Positions 25,332-34,167 are shown, counted from the stretch's first letter. The stretch: 42,373 bases of DNA from an uncultured Erysipelotrichaceae bacterium (GCA_902764145.1 CACWUS010000011.1:1-42373), one strand, 5' to 3'. The notes: generated from the letters alone by a model not told the origin. Made by a program: numbers and translations.

Positions 25332-26468
25332 GTGAGAAGTCAAGTTGAGCAAGAAAAATTAAGACTTATGGTATTTAATAGTGCTAGAGAATTAGGACAA
25401 AAAGTAGATGAGCATTTACTTGAAATGTATAATCTTGATAAAGAAAAATATACTTTTATTATTCCTATTAAAGAGAATTTCTTTGATGATGGACATATAA
25501 AGGTAGAAATAACTGAAACTGTTAGGGGAAAAGATATGTTCTTTTTAACAGATATTGGAAACTATTCTATAGAGTATAATATGCGTGGAATTGTTAATCA
25601 TACAAGCCCAAATGATTTAATGATGCAGTTAAAAGATGGTATAGGTGCTTGTAGTTGTCATGCTGATAAATTGAATATAATTATGCCTTTATTATATGCA
25701 GGACGTCAACATAGAAGAAATACTCGTGAAAACTTAAGCTGTGGTGAAAATCTTAGAGAACTTGATAACATTAGTAGAATTAAAAGTTTTATTACTTTTG
25801 ATGCACATGATCAAGGTGTTGAACATGCAATTAGAAATATGGAATTTGATAACTTTTATGCTACTAATACAATATTAGATAAATTTATCAATGATTTATC
25901 AGTAGATGATCTTAAAAACCTTGTTTTTGTTGCTCCAGATAATGGTGCAACTGGAAGAAGAAATGTATATTTAAATTCATTTAATTCTCCTTATATTCAT
26001 AGAGAAGCAGGTAGTTTCATAAAACAAAGAGATTATAATAATTTAGTTGATGGTAAGTATCCAATTATATCTCATGATTATTCTGGTAATAATGATTTAA
26101 GAGGAAAAACAGCTATTGTAACAGATGATATGATTTCTAGTGGTGGAAGTATGTTTGATGTTGTTGATGAATTAAAGAAAAGACATGCTAAAAAAATATA
26201 TATAATAGTTACATATGCTTTATTTACTAAAGGTATTGATACTTTTGAAAAGTATTATGAAGAAGGTAAAATAAATGGAATATATACAAGCAATTTATCT
26301 TATATTCCAAAAGAGTATCAAGAGAAGCCATGGTTACATGTTTGTGATTGTTCAAAAGAATTGGCTACTATAATATATGATATTCATAATGACTTATCTA
26401 TTTCAACTATATTAAGAGATAGATCAGAACCAGTTAAGTTGCTTGAAAGGAAATTCAAAGGACAATAA
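25332..26468 (+). CDS. prs: Divergent ribose-phosphate pyrophosphokinase
   Basis: 378 residues from GTG 25332; GGAGG (25322-25326) would lie inside the frame if the GTG at 25320 were used. The PRPP loop VTDDMISSGGS (263-273) is clear. AGRQHRRNTRE matches the ARQDRK-type ATP-contacting segment, and FDAHDQ replaces the DLHAGQ block. It makes PRPP from ribose-5-phosphate and ATP for nucleotide, His and Trp synthesis. It is about 60 residues longer than usual and has no recognisable N-D-N-L-M-E-L segment, so it belongs to a divergent branch. Confidence 0.82.
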   Translation: MRSQVEQEKLRLMVFNSARELGQKVDEHLLEMYNLDKEKYTFIIPIKENFFDDGHIKVEITETVRGKDMFFLTDIGNYSIEYNMRGIVNHTSPNDLMMQLKDGIGACSCHADKLNIIMPLLYAGRQHRRNTRENLSCGENLRELDNISRIKSFITFDAHDQGVEHAIRNMEFDNFYATNTILDKFINDLSVDDLKNLVFVAPDNGATGRRNVYLNSFNSPYIHREAGSFIKQRDYNNLVDGKYPIISHDYSGNNDLRGKTAIVTDDMISSGGSMFDVVDELKKRHAKKIYIIVTYALFTKGIDTFEKYYEEGKINGIYTSNLSYIPKEYQEKPWLHVCDCSKELATIIYDIHNDLSISTILRDRSEPVKLLERKFKGQ

Positions 26469-26497
26469 TTGATTTTTAAGAGTTTTTGTGGTATAAT
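26469..26497 (+). promoter_or_regulatory. Promoter of the riboswitch transcript
   Basis: TTGATT (26469-26474), 17-base spacer, TATAAT (26492-26497), placed just upstream of the structured leader. Confidence 0.7.
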
Positions 26498-26504
26498 TAA
26501 GATG

Positions 26505-26620
26505 TTGAAAGGGAGTAGTTCTCACATAGTGTGAATCTATTTTCGTCAGGACGATATTTAATATCCGAAATAGAAATAATGAGCAAGACTTTCATAATAT
26601 ATAGAGTCTTGCTTTTTTTG
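26505..26620 (+). promoter_or_regulatory. yybP-ykoY-type (Mn2+) riboswitch with terminator
   Basis: Three conserved elements of the yybP-ykoY family are seen in order: GGGAGTAG (26511-26518), TCGTCA (26543-26548) and GAGCAAGACTTT (26581-26592). A closing stem pairs TGAAAG (26506-26511) with CTTTCA (26589-26594). Between them are a small hairpin (TCACA/TGTGA) and a longer one (26537-26573). AGCAAGACT (26582-26590) can instead pair with AGTCTTGCT (26604-26612) to form a terminator with a T run. The two folds exclude each other, so metal binding should allow read-through. Family members sense Mn2+ and usually precede metal transporters; here the next genes are small lipoproteins. Recognition is from memory of the consensus. 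Confidence 0.75.
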
Positions 26621-26652
26621 ACCAAGAAAATACTAAAAGTGCTAAAATTATA

Positions 26653-26681
26653 TTGAAAAAAATGTTAAAAGATGTTATAAT
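26653..26681 (+). promoter_or_regulatory. Second promoter, upstream of the lipoprotein genes
   Basis: TTGAAA (26653-26658), 17-base spacer, TATAAT (26676-26681). It lies after the riboswitch terminator, so the cluster can be transcribed without passing the riboswitch. Confidence 0.7.
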
Positions 26682-26704
26682 ATAGCGCACTAGGGAGGGG
26701 TTTA

Positions 26705-27238
26705 TAATGAATAAGAAAAAGAAAGCTTTATTACTAGCAAGTGTAGCATCATTAAGTATTTTATGTGGATGTGCTACAGATACTCCAAAATCAATTGAAA
26801 CAGAAGATGGAACTTATGTTGAATCAAATGGAGAATATGTAAAATTAAATTTTGAACCTCAAGTTTTTGAACCAGGTACTCATATCATTCATTACAACCA
26901 ATATATTGGAGATAGAAATGTTTATGGTAAAACAGATGGATGGGGTCAATCAAAAATAGATTTTCCAGAAGTACCAGAAGGATATAGATATGTTGAAACT
27001 ATAACATTAGATCAAGGTGGGTATGGACATTTAAATTCAATAGTACATGTTTTTGTAAATGAATATACTATTGAAGCAACTCCAGTATATAATCCAAAAA
27101 CTGGTAAAATTGAATATAGTGAACCAGGAAAAGTTATAGAAGAAAAAACTTTAGAATTAGGAGATTAAAAATGAATAATAAAAAGAAAGCTTTATTATTA
27201 GCAAGCATTGCATCATTAAGTATTTTATGTGGATGTGG
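26705..27238 (+). repeat. Tandem gene duplication, period about 464 bases
   Basis: The first roughly 70 bases of the two lipoprotein genes (26707-26777 and 27171-27238) match closely at nucleotide level, and shorter matches continue to the end of the genes. Confidence 0.75.
26707..27168 (+). CDS. Small lipoprotein, first of a tandem pair
   Basis: 153 residues. Lysine-rich start, short hydrophobic stretch and lipobox LCGC (Cys22), so it should be anchored on the outer face of the membrane. The mature part begins with a segment (SIETEDGTYVESNGEYVKL) shared with the next gene and ends in VIEEKTLELGD. No known domain is recognised; it looks like a small beta-rich fold. GGGAGGGG is the ribosome site. 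It opens the cluster that ends with the AAA+ ATPase and its partner, and follows a riboswitch candidate. Confidence 0.8.
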   Translation: MNKKKKALLLASVASLSILCGCATDTPKSIETEDGTYVESNGEYVKLNFEPQVFEPGTHIIHYNQYIGDRNVYGKTDGWGQSKIDFPEVPEGYRYVETITLDQGGYGHLNSIVHVFVNEYTIEATPVYNPKTGKIEYSEPGKVIEEKTLELGD

Positions 27239-27644
27239 AAGCCCATCAACAAAAAGAGTAAAATCAATTGAAACAGAAGATGGAACATATATAGAATCGA
27301 ATGGTGAATATGTAAGATTAGATATTTCACCAAAAGTATTTGAACCAGGTACTCATATTATTCAATATGTTCATAAAGTTAATGATGGAAGCTCATATCA
27401 TAATTCTCAATTAACAGAAGGATATAACAATTCATTGTTTTCACCTGATGTACCAGAAGGTTACAAAATAATTGGAACAACAGGGTACTCAAATAAAGAT
27501 GGTTATGATAATTATATGGTATACATTATGGTTAATGAAGAAACTGTTGAAGTGGAAGGGAGATATGATATTAATACAAATAGTGTTATGTATAATATTC
27601 CTGGTAAAGTAGTAAAAGAAAAAACATTAGGATTAGGAGACTAA
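27171..27644 (+). CDS. Small lipoprotein, second of a tandem pair
   Basis: 157 residues, a paralogue of the gene before it: same signal and lipobox LCGC (Cys22), same ETEDGTY-ESNGEYV segment, same FEPGTHII segment and similar C-terminus. The middle has diverged (HKVNDGSSYHNSQ against YIGDRNVYG). It starts two bases after the first gene's stop; GGAGA before the ATG overlaps that gene's last codons. Function unknown. Confidence 0.8.
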   Translation: MNNKKKALLLASIASLSILCGCGSPSTKRVKSIETEDGTYIESNGEYVRLDISPKVFEPGTHIIQYVHKVNDGSSYHNSQLTEGYNNSLFSPDVPEGYKIIGTTGYSNKDGYDNYMVYIMVNEETVEVEGRYDINTNSVMYNIPGKVVKEKTLGLGD

Positions 27645-27668
27645 AAAAATAAATAGGGGGACAAAAAC

Positions 27669-28994
27669 ATGATAATATATGGCATGGAAGATATGCTTAT
27701 AGACATTCAAAATATTAAAAATTTATCAAGTATTAAACTGGGCAGTTTTTTGTATAGTAGTGATAAATCTGGAAAAATGGAATTAGTACCACTACTAACA
27801 ATTACATATGATGGTGGTAAAACTTTATCACTTTCAAGCAAAGAAAAATATTTTGATTCTTTTGTTAAGAAAGTGACGGAAGTTTACAATGATGAAAAAG
27901 ATAATATTGTTGAAGATAGTTTAACTGATCCATTTAGATTACGTAGTCATATATTGATTGACGAACATACAAAAGATGTTCTTGAAAAAGGATCACTTAG
28001 AAACATAAATCAAGCATATACATTTTATGATAATAAATTTTCATATAATAATAGTTTATTATTTCAAAAAGATGAATTTAAATTACTATTTCCAATTATT
28101 AAGTATCATTTAGAAGATTTGTTTAGAAAGACAAGTACTAATGTTAAAATATTTGATACAATTCAAGGATATAGAGATAATTTCTTATTAAAAGCTAGTG
28201 TTGATGGATTAGAAAAAGTAATAAATGTTAGTTATTTTAAAGAAAATGAAAATAAATACATTTTAGAAATAGGTGGTCTATTTAATGAATGTAATTCATT
28301 TGCAATGTCTATTGAATTTAAAAAAGATAGAATTGTAGTAATAATAAACAATCAAAAATATGAACTTGTTTGTGAATATACATATTTAACAAATAATGAA
28401 AAGATTAAACAAATTATTAACATATCAAAGGGTAATAGAAGAGTTGTTTATGAAAATAAAGATTTAGAACAATGTGAAAATAATATTCCAAATATAACTG
28501 ATTTAGATAGTAAATCTGACTTTATTTGGTATAAATTACCATGGAATGCAATGTATGGAATTAATAATGATGTTACCACTTTAAGTGATGAAGAAAAGAT
28601 GGTTCAAACATATTCAATGTATGTATGTACTTTTCAAAAATCGTTTATGAAAAAAGAAAATTATTCAAAAACATATAAAAGAAATAGTACTGTAGCACTT
28701 AGTACAAATGAAGTAGTAATAGATGATATGTTAAAAAATACTATATGTATATGTGTTATTGATAATGAAAATATATTTGTAATAGAAACATCATTTTTAG
28801 ATAGTAGATATCCAAATGGATATTATTTAGAAAAATTAAAAGATAAGTATTTTTATCATGTTGTAAGAAGTGAAAATGGTGTTAGTGATATTATGCTTAG
28901 TAATGGCATAAATGTAACAAAAGACGATATTCTTGTTAACTCAGATTTAAGAGATGAAGGAATTATATTGAGTTTAACGAAGGGGGATAAATAA
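27669..28994 (+). CDS. Unknown 441-residue protein of the AAA+ cluster
   Basis: 441 residues, soluble, no signal or membrane segments. The N-terminal part (about 1-65) reads like a small beta domain (KLGSFLYSSDKSGKMELV); the middle is mixed and the C-terminal third (from FIWYKLPWNAMYG) has several conserved-looking aromatic clusters. I do not recognise a family. GGGGG at 27656-27660 precedes the ATG. Its stop overlaps the ATPase start by one base, so the two are translated together and probably act together. Confidence 0.75.
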   Translation: MIIYGMEDMLIDIQNIKNLSSIKLGSFLYSSDKSGKMELVPLLTITYDGGKTLSLSSKEKYFDSFVKKVTEVYNDEKDNIVEDSLTDPFRLRSHILIDEHTKDVLEKGSLRNINQAYTFYDNKFSYNNSLLFQKDEFKLLFPIIKYHLEDLFRKTSTNVKIFDTIQGYRDNFLLKASVDGLEKVINVSYFKENENKYILEIGGLFNECNSFAMSIEFKKDRIVVIINNQKYELVCEYTYLTNNEKIKQIINISKGNRRVVYENKDLEQCENNIPNITDLDSKSDFIWYKLPWNAMYGINNDVTTLSDEEKMVQTYSMYVCTFQKSFMKKENYSKTYKRNSTVALSTNEVVIDDMLKNTICICVIDNENIFVIETSFLDSRYPNGYYLEKLKDKYFYHVVRSENGVSDIMLSNGINVTKDDILVNSDLRDEGIILSLTKGDK

Positions 28995-31216
28995 TGGAAG
29001 ATAAAAATTATAGAAATTTAGTTAAAGCAATTAAGAATTCTACGAAAATAGGATATGATTTTCAAAGTTATTTACTTAATTATGTTAATGGTATTAAAAG
29101 TGGTAGACTAAATAACGACTTTATTGATGAAGATATATTAGTATCTGTTATACTTAGTTTTGCTAATGGAGAAATTAAAGCCGAAAATGAAGGTGAAAGT
29201 TTAATTGATAAATTTAATGAGAAAATAAATTCAGTTAAGTTTATGCTACCTGAAGGTGAAAAAACACCTGAATATGAAAGTATTAAAAGATCAATTATGA
29301 TTAATAAAGAAGTTACATCAAAAGAATTATATTCTATATTAGGTAGTAGACTTGATTATGAACAAATAATGAACTTAATAGCTAGTGATAAATTATTGAA
29401 AGATAATGAAGTATATATTTTTAATTATGCTATTGAGGTAAGTCCTTATTGTATAAATGTAGAAGTATTAAAAAGAGAAATAGTTGCTTTTATGAATGGA
29501 CTTAAAAATGTTACTGGTAGTATATCTGAATATTCTAATAAGAGATTAATTGAAGCTAAAAAAAGATGTGGTGTTTATCCAATTGATGAATATACTCTTG
29601 CTTCTATTTCTGAAACAGCTAGAAGAGCAGAAAGTATGGTTCGTCAACTTGAAAACATGCAATCAAGATTAGATGCATATGATGAAAGAAGCAAACTTGC
29701 TACAGCTAATGGATTAAAAGCTATAAATGATGCATCTAATAATACTTTAAAAAAATTACAAGAGGAAATAGATATTGCAAAAACTGCAATGATTCAAAGA
29801 TTAGATGAATATTTAGTAACTTTAGAGCAAAACTTAAAATCTAGTAGTGATCAAATATTTAATAGTATTTTAAAAGATACTCAAGAAAGTTTAAAGAATA
29901 TCAAAGTTTATGCACAAAGTATTAACAATACAACTACAGGAGATTTACTTAGAATTAAAAAAGCTGCTGAAGATAGTGTAGCATCACTTAAAAATTATAT
30001 GGAAAATGAACCTGAACTTAGAAAAATAATCGAGGATGCCGCTAAGTCTGTCGCTGTTAAAGATGTATTATTAAATGGTGGAATACCTCAAGGAGGAACA
30101 ACTACAGTAATTGAAAACCCTGATATTGCTATACCTCAATCATCTACATTAATTATTCCGGGTTATGATAAGCCAATAGTTCCTCAAAGTAAAAAGGTAA
30201 TAATACCTACAACAGATGTTGATACAACAATATTACCTGCTTTTGATGAATCTATTCCTTTTGAAAAACGTCTTGAAAAAGTAATGAAAGAAAAAGAAAG
30301 AAGAGAGAAAAAAGGTGAAATATTCCATGAATTAGTTGATGAAGTACTAGTTTGTTTAATGGAAGGATTTTGGCCATATTTATATGGACCAAGTGGTTGT
30401 GGAAAATCATATATATTTAAACAAGCAGCTAGTTTACTTGGATTAGATTATGTAGAAAATGGTAAGATAGAACAATTACATACAATAATGGCATATACTA
30501 GACCTAATGGAGCATTTGCTGCTACTCAAACATTTATTGCTTCACTATATGGAAAGTTAATTTCTTATGATGAAATGGACTCTGGAAATACTGCTGTTCA
30601 TATTGCTTTAAGTAAAATATATGATGCTATGAGAGATACAGTAAGCAATCCTAGTTCTCCTGCATTTGTTACATTTGCTGAAGATTTAGAAATTCCAATG
30701 AATCCAAATTTCAGAATGATAGGAGCAGGAAATACAAATGGTGATGGAGAAAATGAAATATATAATGCACGTGGTAAATTAGATGAATCAGTGCAACAAA
30801 GAATGAAACCCAAAGCTTTCTCATATGATAATAGAATAGAAAGAAGTATATTCTCTAAGTATCCTGAATGGTATAAAATATTTGTTAGATTTAGAAAAGC
30901 TTGTGATTTATATGCAGCAAGTCAAAACTATCCAGCAACTCCAGGTTTAATTACAACTCGTGATGGTGCTGATATTGTAAAAGTTTTAAATCATAATAGT
31001 CAAAGTGTAGATTGTATTATTAGAGAAAACTTTACTCAAAAGAAAGATGTTCCATATTTAAGAAATATAGCTAAAACATTCATGGATGCATACGGCATTA
31101 CAAGTATAAATGAGTATCCACTTAATGGTAGTGTTAAAGCTAACTCTTTAGATGAAAAAGAAATAGCTAAATGTTTAGTGTATCGTTGCTTAAATCCAGA
31201 AACTAAAAGATTGTAA
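28994..31216 (+). CDS. MoxR/CobS-like AAA+ ATPase with long N-terminal helical region
   Basis: 740 residues. Residues about 1-190 are helical; about 205-350 form a predicted coiled coil (SMVRQLENMQSRLDAYDERS and repeated K/E heptads); a Pro-rich linker follows (about 360-415). The AAA+ module (about 440-660) has Walker A GPSGCGKS (465-472), Walker B ISYDEMD (Asp526, Glu527), sensor GAGNTN (577-582) and a candidate arginine finger Arg603 in ESVQQRM. Such ATPases pair with von Willebrand factor A-type proteins to remodel or load metal into targets (MoxR, CobS/CobT). The next gene may encode the partner. The long coiled coil is not part of standard MoxR proteins. Confidence 0.85.
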   Translation: MEDKNYRNLVKAIKNSTKIGYDFQSYLLNYVNGIKSGRLNNDFIDEDILVSVILSFANGEIKAENEGESLIDKFNEKINSVKFMLPEGEKTPEYESIKRSIMINKEVTSKELYSILGSRLDYEQIMNLIASDKLLKDNEVYIFNYAIEVSPYCINVEVLKREIVAFMNGLKNVTGSISEYSNKRLIEAKKRCGVYPIDEYTLASISETARRAESMVRQLENMQSRLDAYDERSKLATANGLKAINDASNNTLKKLQEEIDIAKTAMIQRLDEYLVTLEQNLKSSSDQIFNSILKDTQESLKNIKVYAQSINNTTTGDLLRIKKAAEDSVASLKNYMENEPELRKIIEDAAKSVAVKDVLLNGGIPQGGTTTVIENPDIAIPQSSTLIIPGYDKPIVPQSKKVIIPTTDVDTTILPAFDESIPFEKRLEKVMKEKERREKKGEIFHELVDEVLVCLMEGFWPYLYGPSGCGKSYIFKQAASLLGLDYVENGKIEQLHTIMAYTRPNGAFAATQTFIASLYGKLISYDEMDSGNTAVHIALSKIYDAMRDTVSNPSSPAFVTFAEDLEIPMNPNFRMIGAGNTNGDGENEIYNARGKLDESVQQRMKPKAFSYDNRIERSIFSKYPEWYKIFVRFRKACDLYAASQNYPATPGLITTRDGADIVKVLNHNSQSVDCIIRENFTQKKDVPYLRNIAKTFMDAYGITSINEYPLNGSVKANSLDEKEIAKCLVYRCLNPETKRL

Positions 31217-31229
31217 TTGGTGAAGAATA

Positions 31230-32207
31230 ATGGCAAGATTTAATAATTTACCAAATAATCATTTAAAATATCCAAGAAATATATTTCCTCCAGAAGAAGT
31301 AACAGTTGAAGGAAAAAAATGGACTCTTTATAGAGCAAGTTTTCCAAATTTATATAGTTTATATGATTATTTAAAAAGTGATCCTGAAACAAATAGTGTT
31401 GTTTTTAAAACATTGCAAAGTGAAGAAAATTCTGAAAAGCAATCAGGTAAGCCTTATAGTGAAGCTTTAGAAGATTTACTTAAGCAAGATGATGAAGAAT
31501 ATGAAAAATTTATTAAATTAGAAGGAAGTATAAATGGAGCTATTAAAGCAGAAACTTCTAAATATCAAACTGTAATGTCAGTTCAAGGTGGATATTTAAA
31601 TGTACCTGCATATGTAGCAGGTGATCCTCTTTGTTATGAAAGAGTGGAAAGAGTAAAAAAACCAAAATTTATTAAAATGCATGTTCTTATTTCATATAGT
31701 GGTTCAACAGTTAAAAGTCAAGTTGAGAATAGAGCAATTATAATAGCTAGTATAATCAAGGCATTAGAAAGTGCTGGATATAGTGTTGATTTAAATGCAT
31801 TTGAATTAAGTAAACTATTTAATGAATTAGAATGTACTACTATTAATATTAAAAGACATGGTGAAAGTATGAAAATGACAGATTTATATAAAATACTATG
31901 TCATATAGAGTTCTTCAGAAGGTTATTATTTAGAGTAATAGAAACTCTTGACGTACAGGAGTGTTGGAATCAAGGATATGGTAGAAAATGTACTAGAGAA
32001 TTTACAGAAGAATTTTTCAAAATGGGAAAAGATGATATTTATTTTGATCAACCATCTAAAATGGGAATACATGGATATAGTAAAGCAGAGGATTTTGAAA
32101 GTGTTATAGACTATCTTAATTTAAGGGATAAGATAGATGTAGAAAAAGCAAAAGAAGACTTTAGAAGAGAAGATGTAAAGTTAAAATTAAAAAGAAGTAA
32201 TAATTAA
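31230..32207 (+). CDS. Partner protein of the AAA+ ATPase, possible vWA-like (DUF7192-type)
   Basis: 325 residues, soluble. The middle has a strand-turn pattern (KFIKMHVLISYSGSTVKSQ) followed by a helix (RAIIIASIIKALESAGY) and a second strand (SVDLNAFEL). This resembles the first part of a vWA fold, with SYSGS in place of the metal-binding DxSxS. Similar proteins sit beside CobS/MoxR-like ATPases in phage and bacterial genomes; the DUF7192 comparison is from memory. The gene follows the ATPase by 13 bases and ends the operon at a terminator. If the motif is a vWA one, the first Asp is missing. Confidence 0.6.
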   Translation: MARFNNLPNNHLKYPRNIFPPEEVTVEGKKWTLYRASFPNLYSLYDYLKSDPETNSVVFKTLQSEENSEKQSGKPYSEALEDLLKQDDEEYEKFIKLEGSINGAIKAETSKYQTVMSVQGGYLNVPAYVAGDPLCYERVERVKKPKFIKMHVLISYSGSTVKSQVENRAIIIASIIKALESAGYSVDLNAFELSKLFNELECTTINIKRHGESMKMTDLYKILCHIEFFRRLLFRVIETLDVQECWNQGYGRKCTREFTEEFFKMGKDDIYFDQPSKMGIHGYSKAEDFESVIDYLNLRDKIDVEKAKEDFRREDVKLKLKRSNN

Positions 32208-32223
32208 GTATTGCTTCTTTTTT
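32191..32223 (+). terminator. Terminator closing the AAA+ cluster
   Basis: AAAGAAGTAAT pairs with ATTGCTTCTTT with one G-T pair; the stop codon lies in the loop, and T's follow. Confidence 0.8.
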
Positions 32224-32254
32224 ATGATAGAATAATATTGAGGTGTGTTTTTTT

Positions 32255-32947
32255 ATGAAAAGAATAAAGAAGTATTATTTATTTCAAATGAAGCCTATTC
32301 CATTAAATATACTATCATGTTTATTATTTATTGCTTTGATGGCATTTGCTTTATATACTACACCAGACTTGTTCAGGGATTTTTCTGAAAAATTAGTCAA
32401 TATTAACATACTTTTGTTTTTTATATCCTTTTTGGCATATTTGATATTACATGAAATATTGCATAGTATTGCTTATGTAATATATGGAGGTAAATTTGAT
32501 AAAATTGTTTATGGTATGGCATTAGAAAAAGGAATACTTTATTGTTTATGTAAGCAAAATGTTAGCAGAAATAATATTTTACATTCATTAATGTATCCAT
32601 TATTTTTTATAGGAATTGTTACTTATATTTTATCTATTATATTTCATTTACCATTGTTATTTTTCTTATCAATATTTAATTTATCAGGTTGTAGTGGTGA
32701 TATCATTATGTTCTTGTATATTTCTAAATTAGATAAAGATATTGAATTTACTGAACTTGATGATGAAATGTCTTTTGCAATTTATTCAGATAAAGATGTT
32801 AGTAAAATAAGTCATTTTGGTTTAAAATATATAAATGCTGTAGATGAAGTTGAAAGAAAAGATTTTAAAAAAGTTAAAATTAGTAAAACATCTAAAATAA
32901 TAATAATATTAATTTTAGTAGTGTGTTTATTAACACTTATTATATAG
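32255..32947 (+). CDS. DUF3267-type membrane zinc peptidase
   Basis: 230 residues from ATG 32255; GAGGTG (32239-32244) is placed for this start rather than for the GTG at 32243. About four membrane segments. HEILH (66-70) is the zinc-binding HExxH motif, set inside a membrane segment as in DUF3267 / site-2-like peptidases. Its substrate is unknown. A single C-terminal membrane segment ends the protein. It lies eight bases ahead of tsaC. Confidence 0.75.
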   Translation: MKRIKKYYLFQMKPIPLNILSCLLFIALMAFALYTTPDLFRDFSEKLVNINILLFFISFLAYLILHEILHSIAYVIYGGKFDKIVYGMALEKGILYCLCKQNVSRNNILHSLMYPLFFIGIVTYILSIIFHLPLLFFLSIFNLSGCSGDIIMFLYISKLDKDIEFTELDDEMSFAIYSDKDVSKISHFGLKYINAVDEVERKDFKKVKISKTSKIIIILILVVCLLTLII

Positions 32948-32954
32948 GAGGATT

Positions 32955-33542
32955 ATGAAAGAATTAATAAATATATTTAGTAGTGGTAAAATTGCTATAC
33001 TTCCATCAGATACAGTTTATGGAATTTTTGCAGATGCGACTAATGAAGAAGCAATTAGAAGAGTAGATGAGGCAAAAGGAAGTAATAAACCTCATTTAAT
33101 GGTTGTATCATCAATTGACATGTTGAAAGAATATGTTAGTGAAATAGATGATCTACAGGAAAAAATAATTAAAAAGTATTGGCCTAATACATTAACAATC
33201 TTATTTAAAAAGAATGATAAAATAAGTGATGAATTAACCAAAGGTAGTCCTCTAGTAGGAGTAAGAATGCCAAATAATAAGTTTTTACTTGATTTGTTAA
33301 ATGAATATGGGAAACCATTATTATCAAGTAGTGCTAATATTACAAATGAAAAAGTAATAACAAATGTAAATATGTTAGATGATAGACTTAAAAGTAAAAT
33401 AGATTATATTTATGATGCAGGTGATTTAAGTGATATTGCTTCTACTTTAATAAAAGTTGAAAATAATAAAATAATATTCTTAAGAGAGGGCATACTAGCA
33501 AATAGAATAAAAGAAGATTTTAGTGAATATATTGGTCAATAA
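32955..33542 (+). CDS. tsaC: L-threonylcarbamoyladenylate synthase, short (YrdC) form
   Basis: 195 residues, the YrdC/Sua5/YwlC family without the extra Sua5 domain. SDTVYG (18-23) and LLSSSAN are intact. It makes threonylcarbamoyl-AMP from Thr, bicarbonate and ATP for the t6A modification of tRNAs. The usual K-x-R segment appears here as KGSNKP, with Ser where Arg is expected, so the active site is slightly unusual. Ribosome site TAGGAGG. Confidence 0.87.
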   Translation: MKELINIFSSGKIAILPSDTVYGIFADATNEEAIRRVDEAKGSNKPHLMVVSSIDMLKEYVSEIDDLQEKIIKKYWPNTLTILFKKNDKISDELTKGSPLVGVRMPNNKFLLDLLNEYGKPLLSSSANITNEKVITNVNMLDDRLKSKIDYIYDAGDLSDIASTLIKVENNKIIFLREGILANRIKEDFSEYIGQ

Positions 33543-33560
33543 GAACAAGTATGATACAAT
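33532..33560 (+). promoter_or_regulatory. Promoter of the glutathione peroxidase gene
   Basis: TTGGTC (33532-33537), 17-base spacer, TACAAT (33555-33560). It rules out the in-frame start at 33551, which would lie inside the promoter. Confidence 0.6.
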
Positions 33561-33589
33561 TAAATAGAAGTAAATTAAAGGAGAGAAAT

Positions 33590-34129
33590 ATGAGTATTTA
33601 TGATTTAAAAGTTAAAACAAGAAAAGGTGAAGATGTATCTTTAAGTGATTTTAAAGGAAAAGTCTTGTTAATAGTTAATACTGCTACTGGATGTGGATTC
33701 ACGCCACAATATGAGGCTCTTGAAAAGTTATATGAAACTTATCATGATAAAGGATTTGAAATACTAGATTTCCCTTGTAATCAATTTGGACATCAAGCAC
33801 CTGGTGAAAATGATGAAATACATGAATTTTGTACTGCTAAATATAAAACACAATTTGATCAATTTGCTAAAATAGAAGTTAATGGTGAAAATGAGAGTGA
33901 ATTATATACTTTATTAAAAAAAGAAATGCCAAATGAAGATGTAAAAGGTCTTAAAAATAAAATGGCTATGAAAGCAATTGAAAAGATTAGCACAACATGT
34001 AAAAAATCAGGAGATATTAAATGGAATTTCACTAAATTTTTAGTTGATAAGAATGGTAATGTTATTAAAAGATTTGATCCAACATCAGATCCAATGTCAT
34101 TTGAAAATGATATTAAGGCATTATTATAA
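33590..34129 (+). CDS. Glutathione peroxidase-family thiol peroxidase
   Basis: 179 residues from ATG 33590, chosen for AAAGGAG and the promoter position. Cys35 in TATGCGFT is the peroxidatic Cys, Gln65 is in CNQFG, and Trp145/Asn146 are in WNF; these form the family's catalytic set. It reduces hydroperoxides. Bacterial Cys-type members usually take electrons from thioredoxin, which fits trxA and trxB downstream. The protein has about 20 extra residues (GLKNKMAMKAIEKISTTCKK) before the WNF motif. Confidence 0.9.
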   Translation: MSIYDLKVKTRKGEDVSLSDFKGKVLLIVNTATGCGFTPQYEALEKLYETYHDKGFEILDFPCNQFGHQAPGENDEIHEFCTAKYKTQFDQFAKIEVNGENESELYTLLKKEMPNEDVKGLKNKMAMKAIEKISTTCKKSGDIKWNFTKFLVDKNGNVIKRFDPTSDPMSFENDIKALL

Positions 34130-34167
34130 ATAAAAATATTGTTTAATTTGGAAAAGGAGGATTAATA

